Shown in pieces: positions 8,104 through 17,192 of a DNA stretch of 64,000 bases. The notes under the pieces are model-generated. The model worked only from the letters and a program-made list of their open reading frames with translations, was not told the DNA's origin and searched no databases. The translations under genes and the position numbers were made by a program. The stretch's first letter is position 1, and each line of letters opens with the position of its first letter. The stretch is from Tetragenococcus osmophilus. Its GTDB lineage: Bacteria > Bacillota > Bacilli > Lactobacillales > Enterococcaceae. The stretch is taken from contig NZ_CP027783.1 of the NCBI RefSeq assembly GCF_003795125.1, positions 496,001-560,000 of the forward strand, given 5' to 3'.

Positions 8104-8829
8104 CTACTCATCGGAAGCTTCTTTTTCTTCTTTTGGTACTGTATAAGGATAATCATAAAGATTACCTGCCACGATTTCCTCGTCTCCAACCACGGCAGAG
8201 TATTCATCTTCCTCTATATTAACAGTGGAGCTTTGTAAATAAGATGACAAATTTTGAATCTCATGTAGCTCCTTTGTTTCATCGTCAGGCAAAACTAGCG
8301 ATACAGATTCAATGACTTTTTCTGCGCTAGTTCGATATACAATAATATAAAAGCTGTCGTATTGTGTTAAGTCTTTCTCAGAAATAGCGTCTTCTGCTAA
8401 CGGTAAGGCTAATTGAACAAAAGAATTAGTTAATTCCCTTTCTCCCTTATAAATGGAGTCAAGCTTTGCCTCATTGATCTTTGCGTAATCAGATAAATAC
8501 TGACTCGTTTTCTCTTGTTTATTCTTGGAAAAAGTCTGCTGTAAACGAAAATCATTTTTTATAATAAGAAGAGAAGGTTTACTTTTATTAAGTGTAAATT
8601 CTAAATACTGCCAACTTTGTCCAGCTGTCTTTTTCTTGTATTCCATAAAGTCTGACACGTTTTTGGCAATCCCATCATCAATAAAATTTCCTCTTGTAAA
8701 TGCAAACGCAGCTGAAACCTTTAGTCTATTTCTCATTTCCCTGCGAAGTTCCAAATATTCTTTGTAGCCATTTAATAACCCATCCACTACTGCTTGTGCT
8801 TGCTTTTCATTTAAAACTGTCCCTTCCAT
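8104..8829 (-). CDS. Unknown protein, partner of XRE-ImmA protease
   Basis: About 241 residues, soluble, no signal peptide or membrane segment, with a very acidic C-terminal tail (EEKEASDE). I do not recognise the family; it resembles proteins of unknown function found beside ImmA-like proteases in lactobacillales. I chose the ATG at 8829 because GGAGG lies 10 bases upstream; an in-frame ATG at 8844 would overlap that site. A TATAAT-like element on the minus strand near 8863-8890 may be its promoter. The position first in a two-gene operon suggests it could be the substrate or partner of the protease. Confidence 0.7.
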   Translation of the reverse strand: MEGTVLNEKQAQAVVDGLLNGYKEYLELRREMRNRLKVSAAFAFTRGNFIDDGIAKNVSDFMEYKKKTAGQSWQYLEFTLNKSKPSLLIIKNDFRLQQTFSKNKQEKTSQYLSDYAKINEAKLDSIYKGERELTNSFVQLALPLAEDAISEKDLTQYDSFYIIVYRTSAEKVIESVSLVLPDDETKELHEIQNLSSYLQSSTVNIEEDEYSAVVGDEEIVAGNLYDYPYTVPKEEKEASDE

Positions 8830-8844
8830 TAGCTTTGCCTCCAT

Positions 8845-9132
8845 CTATCTGTATTTCATTTATTATATACTATTAATTTTATAATTTAAACCAAAGAGTA
8901 CAAAAAAGTGATATTTTTTAAAGTGAACTATGATAAGTACCATATTCATATAAATATCACTGGATGACTCCCTTTATCAAGAAATTTCTGTAAACTTACT
9001 TTCGTTACACTACCTTTTTTGCAAGTTTAAAATTTTAGTTTTGTTACTATATGTGTCAATTTTACTTTCAATTTAGTAAGTAAAAACGCCTTAGAAACAT
9101 AATAATTGATTAATACTTTGAAACTATGGTAA
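8845..9132. other. Intergenic stretch between the ImmA operon and crtN
   Basis: AT-rich sequence with divergent promoters. It carries the ImmA operon promoter region and a half copy (AGTAAGTAAAAA, about 9075-9086) of the crtN operator. I see no gene. Confidence 0.5.
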
Positions 9133-9160
9133 TTTTTACTTATCACCTGATAAGTAAAAA
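9133..9160. promoter_or_regulatory. 28-bp palindromic operator upstream of crtN
   Basis: Perfect 13-bp arms TTTTTACTTATCA and TGATAAGTAAAAA around a CC spacer, 76 bases before the crtN start. Size and form suit a TetR dimer pair. The only regulator of that family in the window is the one at the end of this operon, now split by an IS. A half site lies 60 bases upstream. Confidence 0.65.
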
Positions 9161-9236
9161 AATCCTGAAATATATAGTTGATTTTTAAACTTATGTATAA
9201 AACGTGAAAAACAATGCTGTTAAAAAGGGAGAAAAA

Positions 9237-10733
9237 ATGGAAAAAATAGTTGTAATAGGCGCAGGGGTTGCGGGATTGTCCGCAGCGGTTCGTTTACAAA
9301 AATTAGGCTACAATGTGCACTTATATGAAAAAGAAACACAAGTCGGCGGGAAAATGAATCAAATCAAACAGAAGGGTTTTACTTTTGATATAGGACCTAC
9401 CATTGTGATGATGCCAGAAATTTATCAGGAAATTTTTACATTTTGCAAAAGAGATCCAGAAGAATATATCCCTATGAAAAAAGTCGAACCTATGTTGGAA
9501 TTGTTTTTTCGTGAGGACGCTCCTTTATTATTTTCTAGTGATTTAACCGAATTAACCAAAACCTTAGAAGCCATTTCCGAAGAAGAAGCGCAAGGCTATT
9601 TTCATTTTTTAGCTGATATCTATAAACGATATACAATTGCCAAAAAGCATTTTATTACCCAATCTTTTCGTGGTTTTTGGGATTTTTATAATCCAAAATC
9701 CTTATACGCAGGGTTACGTTTAAGGACCTTTAACGATGCTTACTCTTCTATTTCAAAATTTGTCAAAGACGATCGTCTTAGAAAGTCACTCGCCTTTCAA
9801 ACCTTATACATCGGTGTTTCTCCTTATCAAAGTCCTTCATTATACACCATGATACCAATGATTGAACTATTTTATGGTATTCATTTTATCAAAGGCGGAA
9901 TGTACACATTAGCTACATCCTTAGATCGCCTTTTTGCTGAATTAGGTGGAAATCGTCATTATGCAACACCTGTAGAAGAAATCGTCATTGAAAATAAAGT
10001 AACTACAGGAATTAAGGTAAACGGCGAATTCGTAGCCGCAGATGCCGTAGTCTGTGGCGCAGATTTTCCTTACGCAATGGAAAAATTGATTCCTGATGAA
10101 AACAAGCGCGGAAAATATAGCAATAAAAAAATTGCCGCGATGGATTATTCTTGCTCATGTTTTCTACTTTATTTGGGATTAGATAAAAAATACCCTGAAA
10201 GCACCCTGCACAGCATTTATTTTGCAGATGATTTCAAAAAAAATATTGATGATCTATTTGATGACGGCGTGTTACCTTCGGATCCATCTTTTTATCTATA
10301 TCGTCCATCCTTAATGGATGAGACATTAGCACCCAAAGGTCAAGAAGGATTATACGTCTTAGTCCCGGTACCAGAGTTATCCAAATATCAAGATTGGTCG
10401 CCAAAAGCAACAAAAGGCTTTCGTGACCAAATCATTCACTTGATCAAGGAACGTTCAGTTTTTAATGATATTGACGAACATATTGTAATGGAAGCTTGTT
10501 ATACACCTAAAGAGTTTGAGCGAAAATTTAACGCCTACTATGGCGCAACATTCGGTTTGAAGCCCACCTTAGCTCAGAGTAACTACTACCGGCCGCATAA
10601 TAAATTTGATTATGCAGACCGTTTGTATTTCTGTGGTAGTAGTGTGCATCCGGGTGCAGGCGTTCCCATTGTGATGCAAAGTGCCAAACTGGCAGTAGAG
10701 GAGCTGATAAGAGATGATAATGAAGCCAACTGA
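9237..10733 (+). CDS. crtN: Dehydrosqualene (diapophytoene) desaturase
   Basis: A 498-residue FAD oxidoreductase starting with VVIGAGVAGLSAAVRL, the dinucleotide-binding fold, and followed by the GGKMNQ and DIGPTIVMMP signatures of carotenoid desaturases. CrtN introduces double bases into 4,4'-diapophytoene to give yellow 4,4'-diaponeurosporene at the membrane. The C-terminal FCGSSVHPGAGVP motif is also typical. I chose the ATG at 9237, which follows AAAGGGAG; an in-frame GTG at 9204 has no site. The stop overlaps the crtM start by 20 bases, so the genes are translationally coupled. The frame is intact. Confidence 0.93.
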   Translation: MEKIVVIGAGVAGLSAAVRLQKLGYNVHLYEKETQVGGKMNQIKQKGFTFDIGPTIVMMPEIYQEIFTFCKRDPEEYIPMKKVEPMLELFFREDAPLLFSSDLTELTKTLEAISEEEAQGYFHFLADIYKRYTIAKKHFITQSFRGFWDFYNPKSLYAGLRLRTFNDAYSSISKFVKDDRLRKSLAFQTLYIGVSPYQSPSLYTMIPMIELFYGIHFIKGGMYTLATSLDRLFAELGGNRHYATPVEEIVIENKVTTGIKVNGEFVAADAVVCGADFPYAMEKLIPDENKRGKYSNKKIAAMDYSCSCFLLYLGLDKKYPESTLHSIYFADDFKKNIDDLFDDGVLPSDPSFYLYRPSLMDETLAPKGQEGLYVLVPVPELSKYQDWSPKATKGFRDQIIHLIKERSVFNDIDEHIVMEACYTPKEFERKFNAYYGATFGLKPTLAQSNYYRPHNKFDYADRLYFCGSSVHPGAGVPIVMQSAKLAVEELIRDDNEAN

Positions 10734-11579
10734 TAATTTCAAAAAACGAAAGAAAGAATTTGATTATTGTGAAAAGATCATTCAACGACATTCAAAATCT
10801 TTTTATGCCGCATTTTCTCAACTTCCAAAAAAGAAAGCTCAAAGCATTTATGCCATTTATGCCTTTTGCCGAATGGCGGATGATATCGTAGATGAAAAAA
10901 AGATGCAGAACAACTACAAGAATTGTTTCAACAATTAGCAGCCTTTGAAGCAGGGAATGTTCCGAATGAGCCTACTTGGTTAGCCTTAGAAGTAGTATTT
11001 AAGGAATTTCCAATGGATATTCGCCCGTTTTATGACATGTTAGTGGGACAGCGAATGGACCTTAATTTCCAACAACCCCAAACTTGGCAAGAGCTATCAG
11101 AATACGCCTACTATGTCGCGGGTAGTGTTGGACTCATGTTATTGCCCGTTTTATCAGACAAAACAGATCAGATTATTCCCCATGCTAAAAGACTAGGTGA
11201 AGCGATGCAATTAACAAATATCTTACGAGACATTGGCGAAGACCTTTACATTGGAAGGATTTATTTACCTCAAAAAGAAATGCAGCGCTATAATGTCACA
11301 ATGGAAGATTTAAAAAAACAAAAAGTTACACAAAATTTCATTGAATTATGGGAATCTATAGCAAAGTATGCCGAAAAACTTTACCAAAAATCCTTGAACA
11401 TGATGCCTTATATAAAAAAAGATGCACGTCAACCTTTGCTAAGTGCTATAATAATTTATGCAGAATTATTACCAGAAATCAGACGAAACCAATACGACGT
11501 TTTCAACAAAAGACAAGCGGTGAGCACCCGAAAAAAATTGGAATTAATACGAACGATAGAAGGTAATGTAGAAAACTAA
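10714..11579 (+). pseudogene. crtM: Dehydrosqualene synthase, frameshifted at an A7 tract
   Basis: CrtM joins two farnesyl diphosphates into 4,4'-diapophytoene, the first step of C30 carotenoids. The first frame (10714-10938) carries SKSFYAAFSQLP and the first Mg2+-binding motif ADDIVDE. The rest, with the second motif NILRDIGEDLYIGRIYLP, lies in the -1 frame to 11579. The shift falls at A-AAA-AAG (10896-10902), read as codons AAA AAG in the first frame. A -1 slip there gives DEKK-DAEQLQELFQQL, the expected family sequence. So the gene is either a one-base deletion mutant, a phase-variable tract, a sequencing error in a homopolymer, or decoded by programmed slippage. The start follows GAGGAG. 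Total product would be about 288 residues, the family's normal length. Confidence 0.85.
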
Positions 11580-11955
11580 AAGCTTAGGTGACTTTATGTA
11601 TGAAAAAATCTTAGATATAGCAGAACAACTATTTATGACCCAAGGATATCAAGCAACATCTACGAGACAAATCACAGAACTATTAGGAGTAACCCAACCT
11701 ACAATTTACTATCATTTTAAGAAAAAAGAAGATATTTATTATGCTGTGATGTTGCGTTTATCCAAAGACATAGAGCAAAATTTAACAAAGATTGTTTGTG
11801 ATTCAACACCTGATTTAGAAAGAAAATTAATAACAATGGTAGAATTTTTGAAGAAGAAACATCCTTTTAATTTCTTTGTCATGATGCACGATGTCCAACA
11901 CTCTTTGCCTAAGGAAATGACGACAAAACTCTATCAACTTTTTTCAAATTCTTAC

Positions 11956-13314
11956 TCAAGTTTCGCACACCAAATTCGGTAGATAAGCCTTGATATAATT
12001 GGGCAGCGTATCGATCCAGAGCTGCAGTTGACTTTCAATGAAGTCTTGTAGTTTATGACTCGCTTTTTCACTGACTGCTTGCAAAATGTCCATTAGTTCT
12101 AATAAAGCCACCGACCAGTCAAGTTCTTTTATTTGGTCAGCAAGTTCATAAAATAAGCCGCCTAAGGTCCGCTCGTCATTGGCACAGCGTTGTTGCCAAC
12201 TTAATAAGATGTAGCGCGTGAACACAATGGTGGTATGACAAATCAAGGCTTGATAATTGCGCGTTTGGGTTTCTTGTGACAAATGAAGGAGAGATTTGGA
12301 AACTTTAAAGAACGTTTCTATGTCCCAGCGAACCGAGTACGTCTTCACGATTTCTTGGGATGACAAAGTCAGGTCATCTGTCATAAGGGCTAACCAAGCA
12401 CTTTGGTTATTCCGATTTTTGACAAAAACGATTTTGACGGGGGTCTTCCCGCTGCTTGGCTGAACAATAATAGAGGAAATGATGGCTTCTTGACAGTATT
12501 CCTTTATTGACTTTTGGTAGAGTTCGCTTAATTTATATAAACGTCTTTGATAAAAATATTGGGTCTTGCCATTTTTTGCCATACCTAGGGTATGGATGCC
12601 TAAATCATGCAAACGATCGATCATTTTAGGAGAGGTAAACCATTTATCCATTAACACATGACTGGCGTAAACGCCTTGATCAAGGGCTCTTTGCACCATC
12701 TCAATGGCCACATCAGGCATAGATCGTTGGGCTTCTTTGAAGCGTTTTGCCCCACTCGTTCTTTGATCACTTTCCGCTTGTTTTTGATTGACTTGGTTTT
12801 TGCCTGAAAGCAATCCAAAATCAATAGGAATAAAAGAGTACCCATCAGAAAAGCCTAAAGTTAGCATGCGATAGCCTTTATAACCCTTTTGTAAAGCATG
12901 ATCCCAAAGGTGCGCCAAACCAGGCACTTTCTGACTTCGATTTCGATAGAACGTTGAGTCATCCAAAACAAGCGTACGTAGATGGGTACTTGGATCTGTT
13001 AATCGATGGATCTTTTCGATCACAGAAGCACTAAAACGAAGCAGAAAGCTACGCCAATTATTGTGCGGATCGTTCATCAAACGGTAAACGGTATCTTTCT
13101 TCATATATTGATCTGCTTCACGTCCGCTGAGGACTTGGTTCAAGGTCTTGCCCTTAAACACTAAACTGAAAAGAAAAGTAAAAATAATGGCGGGAGAATA
13201 GCCTTTTTGCTTACAAATAGAGGTTTGTCGTAAACATTTCAGGACGTTCAGTTCAGAAAAAATTGCGTTCATTTCATTTGGTAATTGATTTTTGATGTTT
13301 TTTAAGTGTATCAT
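11956..13314 (-). CDS. IS4-family transposase
   Basis: A 452-residue DDE transposase. The catalytic acidic residues are seen in LVLDDSTFYRN, LMDKWFTSPKM and the IS4 signature YSVRWDIETFFKVSK (Y-2-R-3-E-6-K). The start at 13314 follows AAGGAG. The stop codon TGA lies at 11956-11958, at or just beyond the element edge, so the last codons may use host sequence. The frame is intact. Confidence 0.92.
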   Translation of the reverse strand: MIHLKNIKNQLPNEMNAIFSELNVLKCLRQTSICKQKGYSPAIIFTFLFSLVFKGKTLNQVLSGREADQYMKKDTVYRLMNDPHNNWRSFLLRFSASVIEKIHRLTDPSTHLRTLVLDDSTFYRNRSQKVPGLAHLWDHALQKGYKGYRMLTLGFSDGYSFIPIDFGLLSGKNQVNQKQAESDQRTSGAKRFKEAQRSMPDVAIEMVQRALDQGVYASHVLMDKWFTSPKMIDRLHDLGIHTLGMAKNGKTQYFYQRRLYKLSELYQKSIKEYCQEAIISSIIVQPSSGKTPVKIVFVKNRNNQSAWLALMTDDLTLSSQEIVKTYSVRWDIETFFKVSKSLLHLSQETQTRNYQALICHTTIVFTRYILLSWQQRCANDERTLGGLFYELADQIKELDWSVALLELMDILQAVSEKASHKLQDFIESQLQLWIDTLPNYIKAYLPNLVCET

Positions 13315-13405
13315 AAGAGCAAGAACTCCTTGTTTTTAGATTTGTCGTTAAATCCATTATAAAACAAAAGGAGTTCTTTTTGTATCCTTTGAACAAAAGT
13401 CAAGC
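11959..13405 (-). mobile_element. IS4-family insertion in the crt regulator
   Basis: The element is bounded by the two halves of the tetR gene. Its edges are only approximate: TTCGC occurs at the left edge (11962) and GTTCGC on the complement of the right edge, a weak inverted repeat. CAAG flanks both sides and may be part of the target duplication. Confidence 0.65.
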
Positions 13406-13682
13406 GAACCATTATTTTACTATCAGCGTTGTTCTATCAAAGGGACATCATCATTTTGGGTATGCGAAACTTGAGTTCTTATAAAGCACCTTTTGTTCGC
13501 TTATTAACAGAAAACAGCCCGAAACTACGTGAATCTGTTAATATTGAATTTGCGGTTAGCCAGCTATTTATTTTAATGACATCTTATTTAGATAATACGA
13601 ACTCCAAAGACAATATTTCGGAAATGATTGATTTATATCTACATGGAATATATAAAACTTAGTGCAGAATAGATAAAAAACT

Positions 13683-13733
13683 AGAACAATCTGACATCAT
13701 AGGATTAATGGTGTCTTAGATTGTTCTTTTTTA
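13683..13733 (+). terminator. Terminator of the crtN-crtM-tetR operon
   Basis: AGAACAATCTGACATCA pairs with TGGTGTCTTAGATTGTTCT, followed by TTTTTT. It lies directly after the tetR stop. Confidence 0.8.
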
Positions 13734-13999
13734 TCAAGGTTACATTCCTTCTTTAATTATCCGAAAATACATAGCTTTTTATTCGGGAACTTCCTTATTC
13801 CCTACTTATCTGAATTTCTATCAATTTTGGATAGTACTTTTCGTTAGCCTATTTTAAAATAAGCAAAAGAATACAGAATTTCCAAACAAACCATCTACAG
13901 CAGAATATCCTGATTAAACACGAAAGTGAGACTTTTGAAATGAATAAAGTTACGTTTGCAGGGGAGTATTGATTTAGATACGAATTTACTTATTAATGA

Positions 14000-14122
14000 A
14001 TGATAAAATCTGGAGAAAACACTCATGGAAGAGAACACTATACGACAACAGAAGATAAAGGAGCCGACCAAGCGATAACCACAGCACAAGCCAAAAGTAA
14101 AAAACTAATCTTTTCACAATGA
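14000..14122 (+). pseudogene. Short ORF relic
   Basis: A 40-codon frame, MIKSGENTHGREHYTTTEDK and on to KLIFSQ, has protein-like composition but no ribosome binding site. It looks like the C-terminal end of a lost gene. The family is not recognised. The rest of 13734-14166 shows no gene or clear signal. Confidence 0.3.
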
Positions 14123-14166
14123 AATTCCATGAGCTAGATATTAATTAGAAATTGTTTAAAGAAATT

Positions 14167-14197
14167 CTCCAACTAGTAATTCAATGACCAGTTGGAG
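14167..14197 (-). terminator. Terminator after gbsB
   Basis: CTCCAACTAG and CCAGTTGGAG form a near-perfect stem just after the gbsB stop; the minus strand has a TTTCTTT run behind it. Confidence 0.65.
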
Positions 14198-14215
14198 ATC
14201 TTTACAATAAACAGA

Positions 14216-15424
14216 TTATAATGTTTTAGCAATTTGGTTGAAGCAACGACCATAAATCCATTTGTACCCTTCTTCATCGAGATCTCTTGGATTCCCAATC
14301 GTTTGTGGATCTTTCATTGCTTCTTTTGCAAGACGGTCAGTCATATCAGGAGACACCCCTTGTGCTTCTAAGCTAGGAATTTCTAAATCTTCCACCATTC
14401 GGTAAACCTCATTAACAGCTGCTTTAGCCGCTTCTTCCGTTGACATTTCAAAAGTGTTAACGCCTAATGCTTCTGCAATACGAGTGAATTTTGCTGGATA
14501 ACCTTTCCAGTTATATTCCATAACAGGCCCCATCATTGCAGCCACACATTGACCATGTGCTACTGGGATAATTCCGCCAAGCGTTTGCGCCATCGCATGC
14601 GCTGCTCCGGCTGATGCACTCCCATAAGATAATCCTGCCAACATAGCCGCTTGTGCCATCGCATAACGTGCTTCGATGTCCTGTCCATCTGAGTAAGCGC
14701 GTCGAATATATTTTCCTACGTATTCCATCGCCAGTAATGCGACCGCATCTGTCACTGGTTGGGCATAATGCATAGTATAACACTCAATCGCATGTGCTAA
14801 AGCGTCAACACCTGTCATCGCCGTTACATGTGGCGGCATGGAAACGTGAAGCTCTGGATCAATAATCGTTAAATAAGCAGCGATTAATGGGCCTCCTGTA
14901 TTAAATTTATATTCTCTTTCTTCATCCGTAATAACCGCCCATTGAGTTACTTCTGAACCCGTTCCAGCAGTCGTTGGAATGGTAGTTAATGGTGGAATAC
15001 GACGTTCTAGTGGTTTTTTCCCATCTGCTGCTTCGTAATCCAATACACTTCCATCATGGGTTGCTTCTACGCCAATTCCTTTGGCAGTATCCATGGAGCT
15101 ACCGCCACCTACTGCCACAAGTCCATTACAGCCTTCTTCTTTATAAAGGCTTGAACCTTCAGCAATTAAACGTACAGGAGGGTTTGGCTCTACTTTGTTA
15201 AATAGAACAGTTTCTACCCCAGCTTTTTTTAAAGATTCCTCAATCGGTGAAGTGACGCCCGCTTGATAAATCCCCGGGTCTGTTACTAACAACGCCTTCG
15301 TAACGCCTAAATTTTTCACTTCTTCTCCTACATGTTTTATCGCACCAATACCATGCTTGATAGCTGTTGGTAACTCAAATTGGTGAAATTCATGCATATG
15401 CTCTACTTTCATATTAAGGCTCAT
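14216..15424 (-). CDS. gbsB: Iron-type alcohol (choline) dehydrogenase
   Basis: A 402-residue group III (iron-dependent) alcohol dehydrogenase that oxidises choline to betaine aldehyde with NAD. The NAD-binding GGGSSMDTAKG and the metal-binding region GVDALAHAIECYT with the following histidines (AHAMAQTLGGIIPVAHGQ) are visible. I chose the ATG at 15424 (MSLNMKVEHM), eight bases after GGAGG; the upstream in-frame TTG would overlap that site. It follows gbsA after 56 bases and ends at a terminator, and with gbsR next to it matches the B. subtilis glycine-betaine synthesis operon. General alcohol oxidation is possible but the context points to choline. Confidence 0.88.
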   Translation of the reverse strand: MSLNMKVEHMHEFHQFELPTAIKHGIGAIKHVGEEVKNLGVTKALLVTDPGIYQAGVTSPIEESLKKAGVETVLFNKVEPNPPVRLIAEGSSLYKEEGCNGLVAVGGGSSMDTAKGIGVEATHDGSVLDYEAADGKKPLERRIPPLTTIPTTAGTGSEVTQWAVITDEEREYKFNTGGPLIAAYLTIIDPELHVSMPPHVTAMTGVDALAHAIECYTMHYAQPVTDAVALLAMEYVGKYIRRAYSDGQDIEARYAMAQAAMLAGLSYGSASAGAAHAMAQTLGGIIPVAHGQCVAAMMGPVMEYNWKGYPAKFTRIAEALGVNTFEMSTEEAAKAAVNEVYRMVEDLEIPSLEAQGVSPDMTDRLAKEAMKDPQTIGNPRDLDEEGYKWIYGRCFNQIAKTL

Positions 15425-15480
15425 TATATATTCCTCCAAAAATCTGTTTTAATATTTATTTCTTGATCCAATTTTCTATT

Positions 15481-16950
15481 TTAGAACCAATTGATTGGTT
15501 CTGGATTAATGTTATGGTAAACATGCTTTGTTTCTTGATATTCTTCCAAGCCAGGCTTGCCTAATTCTCTGCCAATACCTGATTGTTTAAAACCGCCCCA
15601 CGGCGCATGCGGGAAATACACATTCGCATCATTAATCCAAACAGTTCCCATGCGCATTTTAGCGACACAGCGTTGGGCTTTTGTAATATCCTTTGTCCAG
15701 ACACCGCCAGCTAACCCATAAATCGAGTCATTGGCTAAACGAATAGCTTCTTTTTCATCACGAAATCTTTCTACTGTAATGACTGGACCAAACCCTTCGT
15801 GTTGGACCACACTCATATCCGTTGTACATTCAGTCAAGACAGTCGGCAAATAGAAAAAGCCGTTTTGCAATTTTGGGTCAGTAGGACGAGAGCCGCCTAC
15901 CGCTACTTTTGCTCCTTCTTTCACTCCATCTTCTACATAAGCTTTTACTTTATCTAAGTGTTCTTGAGAAATTAACGGCCCCATTTGCGTATCTTCTTCA
16001 AATCCACTTCCTAAATGAATTTTTTTAACACGCGCCACTAATGCCTCAACAAACGCGTCGTGAATACTTTCTTCTACAATAACGCGTGTCCCAGCGGAGC
16101 AAATTTGTCCCGCATGAAAGAAGACAGCATTCATTGCTTGATCTACAGCGGTATCAAAGTCCGCATCCGCAAAAATGATGTTCGGATTTTTCCCACCAAG
16201 TTCTAAAGCTAGTTTTTTTACATTTGAGCTAGCCGACCGCATAATACGTTTCCCTGTTTCAATACCGCCAGTAAAGGAAATTAAATCAACGTTTTCGTTA
16301 GTCGACAATTCTTCTCCAACCGTTGCTCCCGTTCCTAATACAAGGTTAGCAACTCCTTTTGGTAGACCTGCTTCTTCCATCAGTTCAAACACTTTTATGG
16401 TGGTTAAAGGGGTAATTTCACTCGGTTTCATAATTAATGTATTCCCCGCAGCAAGCGCAGGTGCTAATTTCCAAGAAGCTTGCAATAATGGATAATTCCA
16501 AGGCGTAATTTGTCCACATACGCCGACAGGTTCTTTAACTACCTTGCTAATAGTATCTGGCACAGGAGAATCGATAATTTCTCCGCCATCTTTATCAGCT
16601 AATTCTGCATAATATCGAAACACACCCGCGATATCTTCCATATCACCTCTGCTTTCTTCTACTGTTTTTCCTGTATCAAGCGATTCTAACTCCGCTAATT
16701 CTTCCTTATCTCTTTCGATAAGTGCTGCAATAACACCAACGAGATTTCCTCTTTCTGTCGCTGATGTTGTCGCCCAATCTCCTTGATCAAAAGCATTTCT
16801 AGCTGCATCAATGGCTAACTTGGCATCTTTTTCATTGCCTTCAGCAACAAGCGCGACTACTTCTTGGTCAAATGGGTTGATAATTTCCCTTGTCTCTCCA
16901 GAAAGAGCAAGCACCCATTTCCCATTGATATATTGTTTTTTTACATCCAA
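15481..16950 (-). CDS. gbsA: Betaine-aldehyde dehydrogenase
   Basis: A 489-residue NAD(P)-dependent aldehyde dehydrogenase, the normal family length. The catalytic Glu lies in ALELGGKNPN (Glu about 251) and the catalytic Cys in FFHAGQICSAGTR. GbsA converts betaine aldehyde to glycine betaine, the compatible solute used against salt stress. The start is TTG at 16950, seven bases after AGGAGG; the ATG three bases inside that codon is out of frame. It is divergent from gbsR, so the repressor can control it from the shared intergenic region. Confidence 0.92.
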   Translation of the reverse strand: MDVKKQYINGKWVLALSGETREIINPFDQEVVALVAEGNEKDAKLAIDAARNAFDQGDWATTSATERGNLVGVIAALIERDKEELAELESLDTGKTVEESRGDMEDIAGVFRYYAELADKDGGEIIDSPVPDTISKVVKEPVGVCGQITPWNYPLLQASWKLAPALAAGNTLIMKPSEITPLTTIKVFELMEEAGLPKGVANLVLGTGATVGEELSTNENVDLISFTGGIETGKRIMRSASSNVKKLALELGGKNPNIIFADADFDTAVDQAMNAVFFHAGQICSAGTRVIVEESIHDAFVEALVARVKKIHLGSGFEEDTQMGPLISQEHLDKVKAYVEDGVKEGAKVAVGGSRPTDPKLQNGFFYLPTVLTECTTDMSVVQHEGFGPVITVERFRDEKEAIRLANDSIYGLAGGVWTKDITKAQRCVAKMRMGTVWINDANVYFPHAPWGGFKQSGIGRELGKPGLEEYQETKHVYHNINPEPINWF

Positions 16951-16979
16951 ATAAATTCCTCCTAACCAACGTTAATTTT

Positions 16980-16997
16980 GTTAAATATAAATTTAAC
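16980..16997. promoter_or_regulatory. Possible GbsR operator
   Basis: GTTAAAT ATAA ATTTAAC, an inverted repeat 30 bases upstream of gbsA. Its place between gbsA and the divergent regulator suggests the choline-responsive operator; this is inference. Confidence 0.4.
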
Positions 16998-17100
16998 GTT
17001 TCGATTAATCTTAATATTAGCGAATAAATTTCATGCTGTCAAACGAATCTATGTTCTTTTACTTTTGCAATTGAACAGATCTTTATTCATCAATAGCCAT

Positions 17101-17128
17101 TTGACAAATTCATTTATTTCCTTATTAT
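17101..17128 (+). promoter_or_regulatory. Promoter of gbsR and the betaine-binding gene
   Basis: TTGACA (17101-17106), 16 bases, TATTAT (17123-17128), followed about 65 bases later by the gbsR start. Confidence 0.55.
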
Positions 17129-17192
17129 TAACATTAAGGTAATTAAGAATAATTTTAACAAAGTGGACGCAGAATTATAGGAGGACTTTATA

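Larger units (their letters stand above)
11596..13662 (+). pseudogene. TetR-family regulator of the crt operon, split by an IS4 element
   Basis: The 5' part (11596 to about 11958) encodes ILDIAEQLFMTQGYQATSTR and TQPTIYYHFKKKEDIYYAV, a complete TetR DNA-binding domain. The IS4-family element then interrupts it, and the C-terminal ligand domain resumes after about 13405 and ends at 13662 (…IDLYLHGIYKT). It lies 16 bases after crtM with AGGTGAC as ribosome site, so it is the third gene of the operon and the likely repressor acting at 9133-9160. The truncated 128-residue product keeps the DNA-binding domain but loses most of the dimerisation domain, so repression is probably lost. Confidence 0.8.

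Noticed and set aside
10923..11579. Second part of crtM as a separate gene starting at TTG 10923
   Set aside because: It lacks the first metal-binding motif and any ribosome site, and continues the crtM homology without a gap.
13895..14089. 64-codon minus-strand frame
   Set aside because: No ribosome site, Cys/Phe/Ser-rich shadow composition, no similarity recognised.
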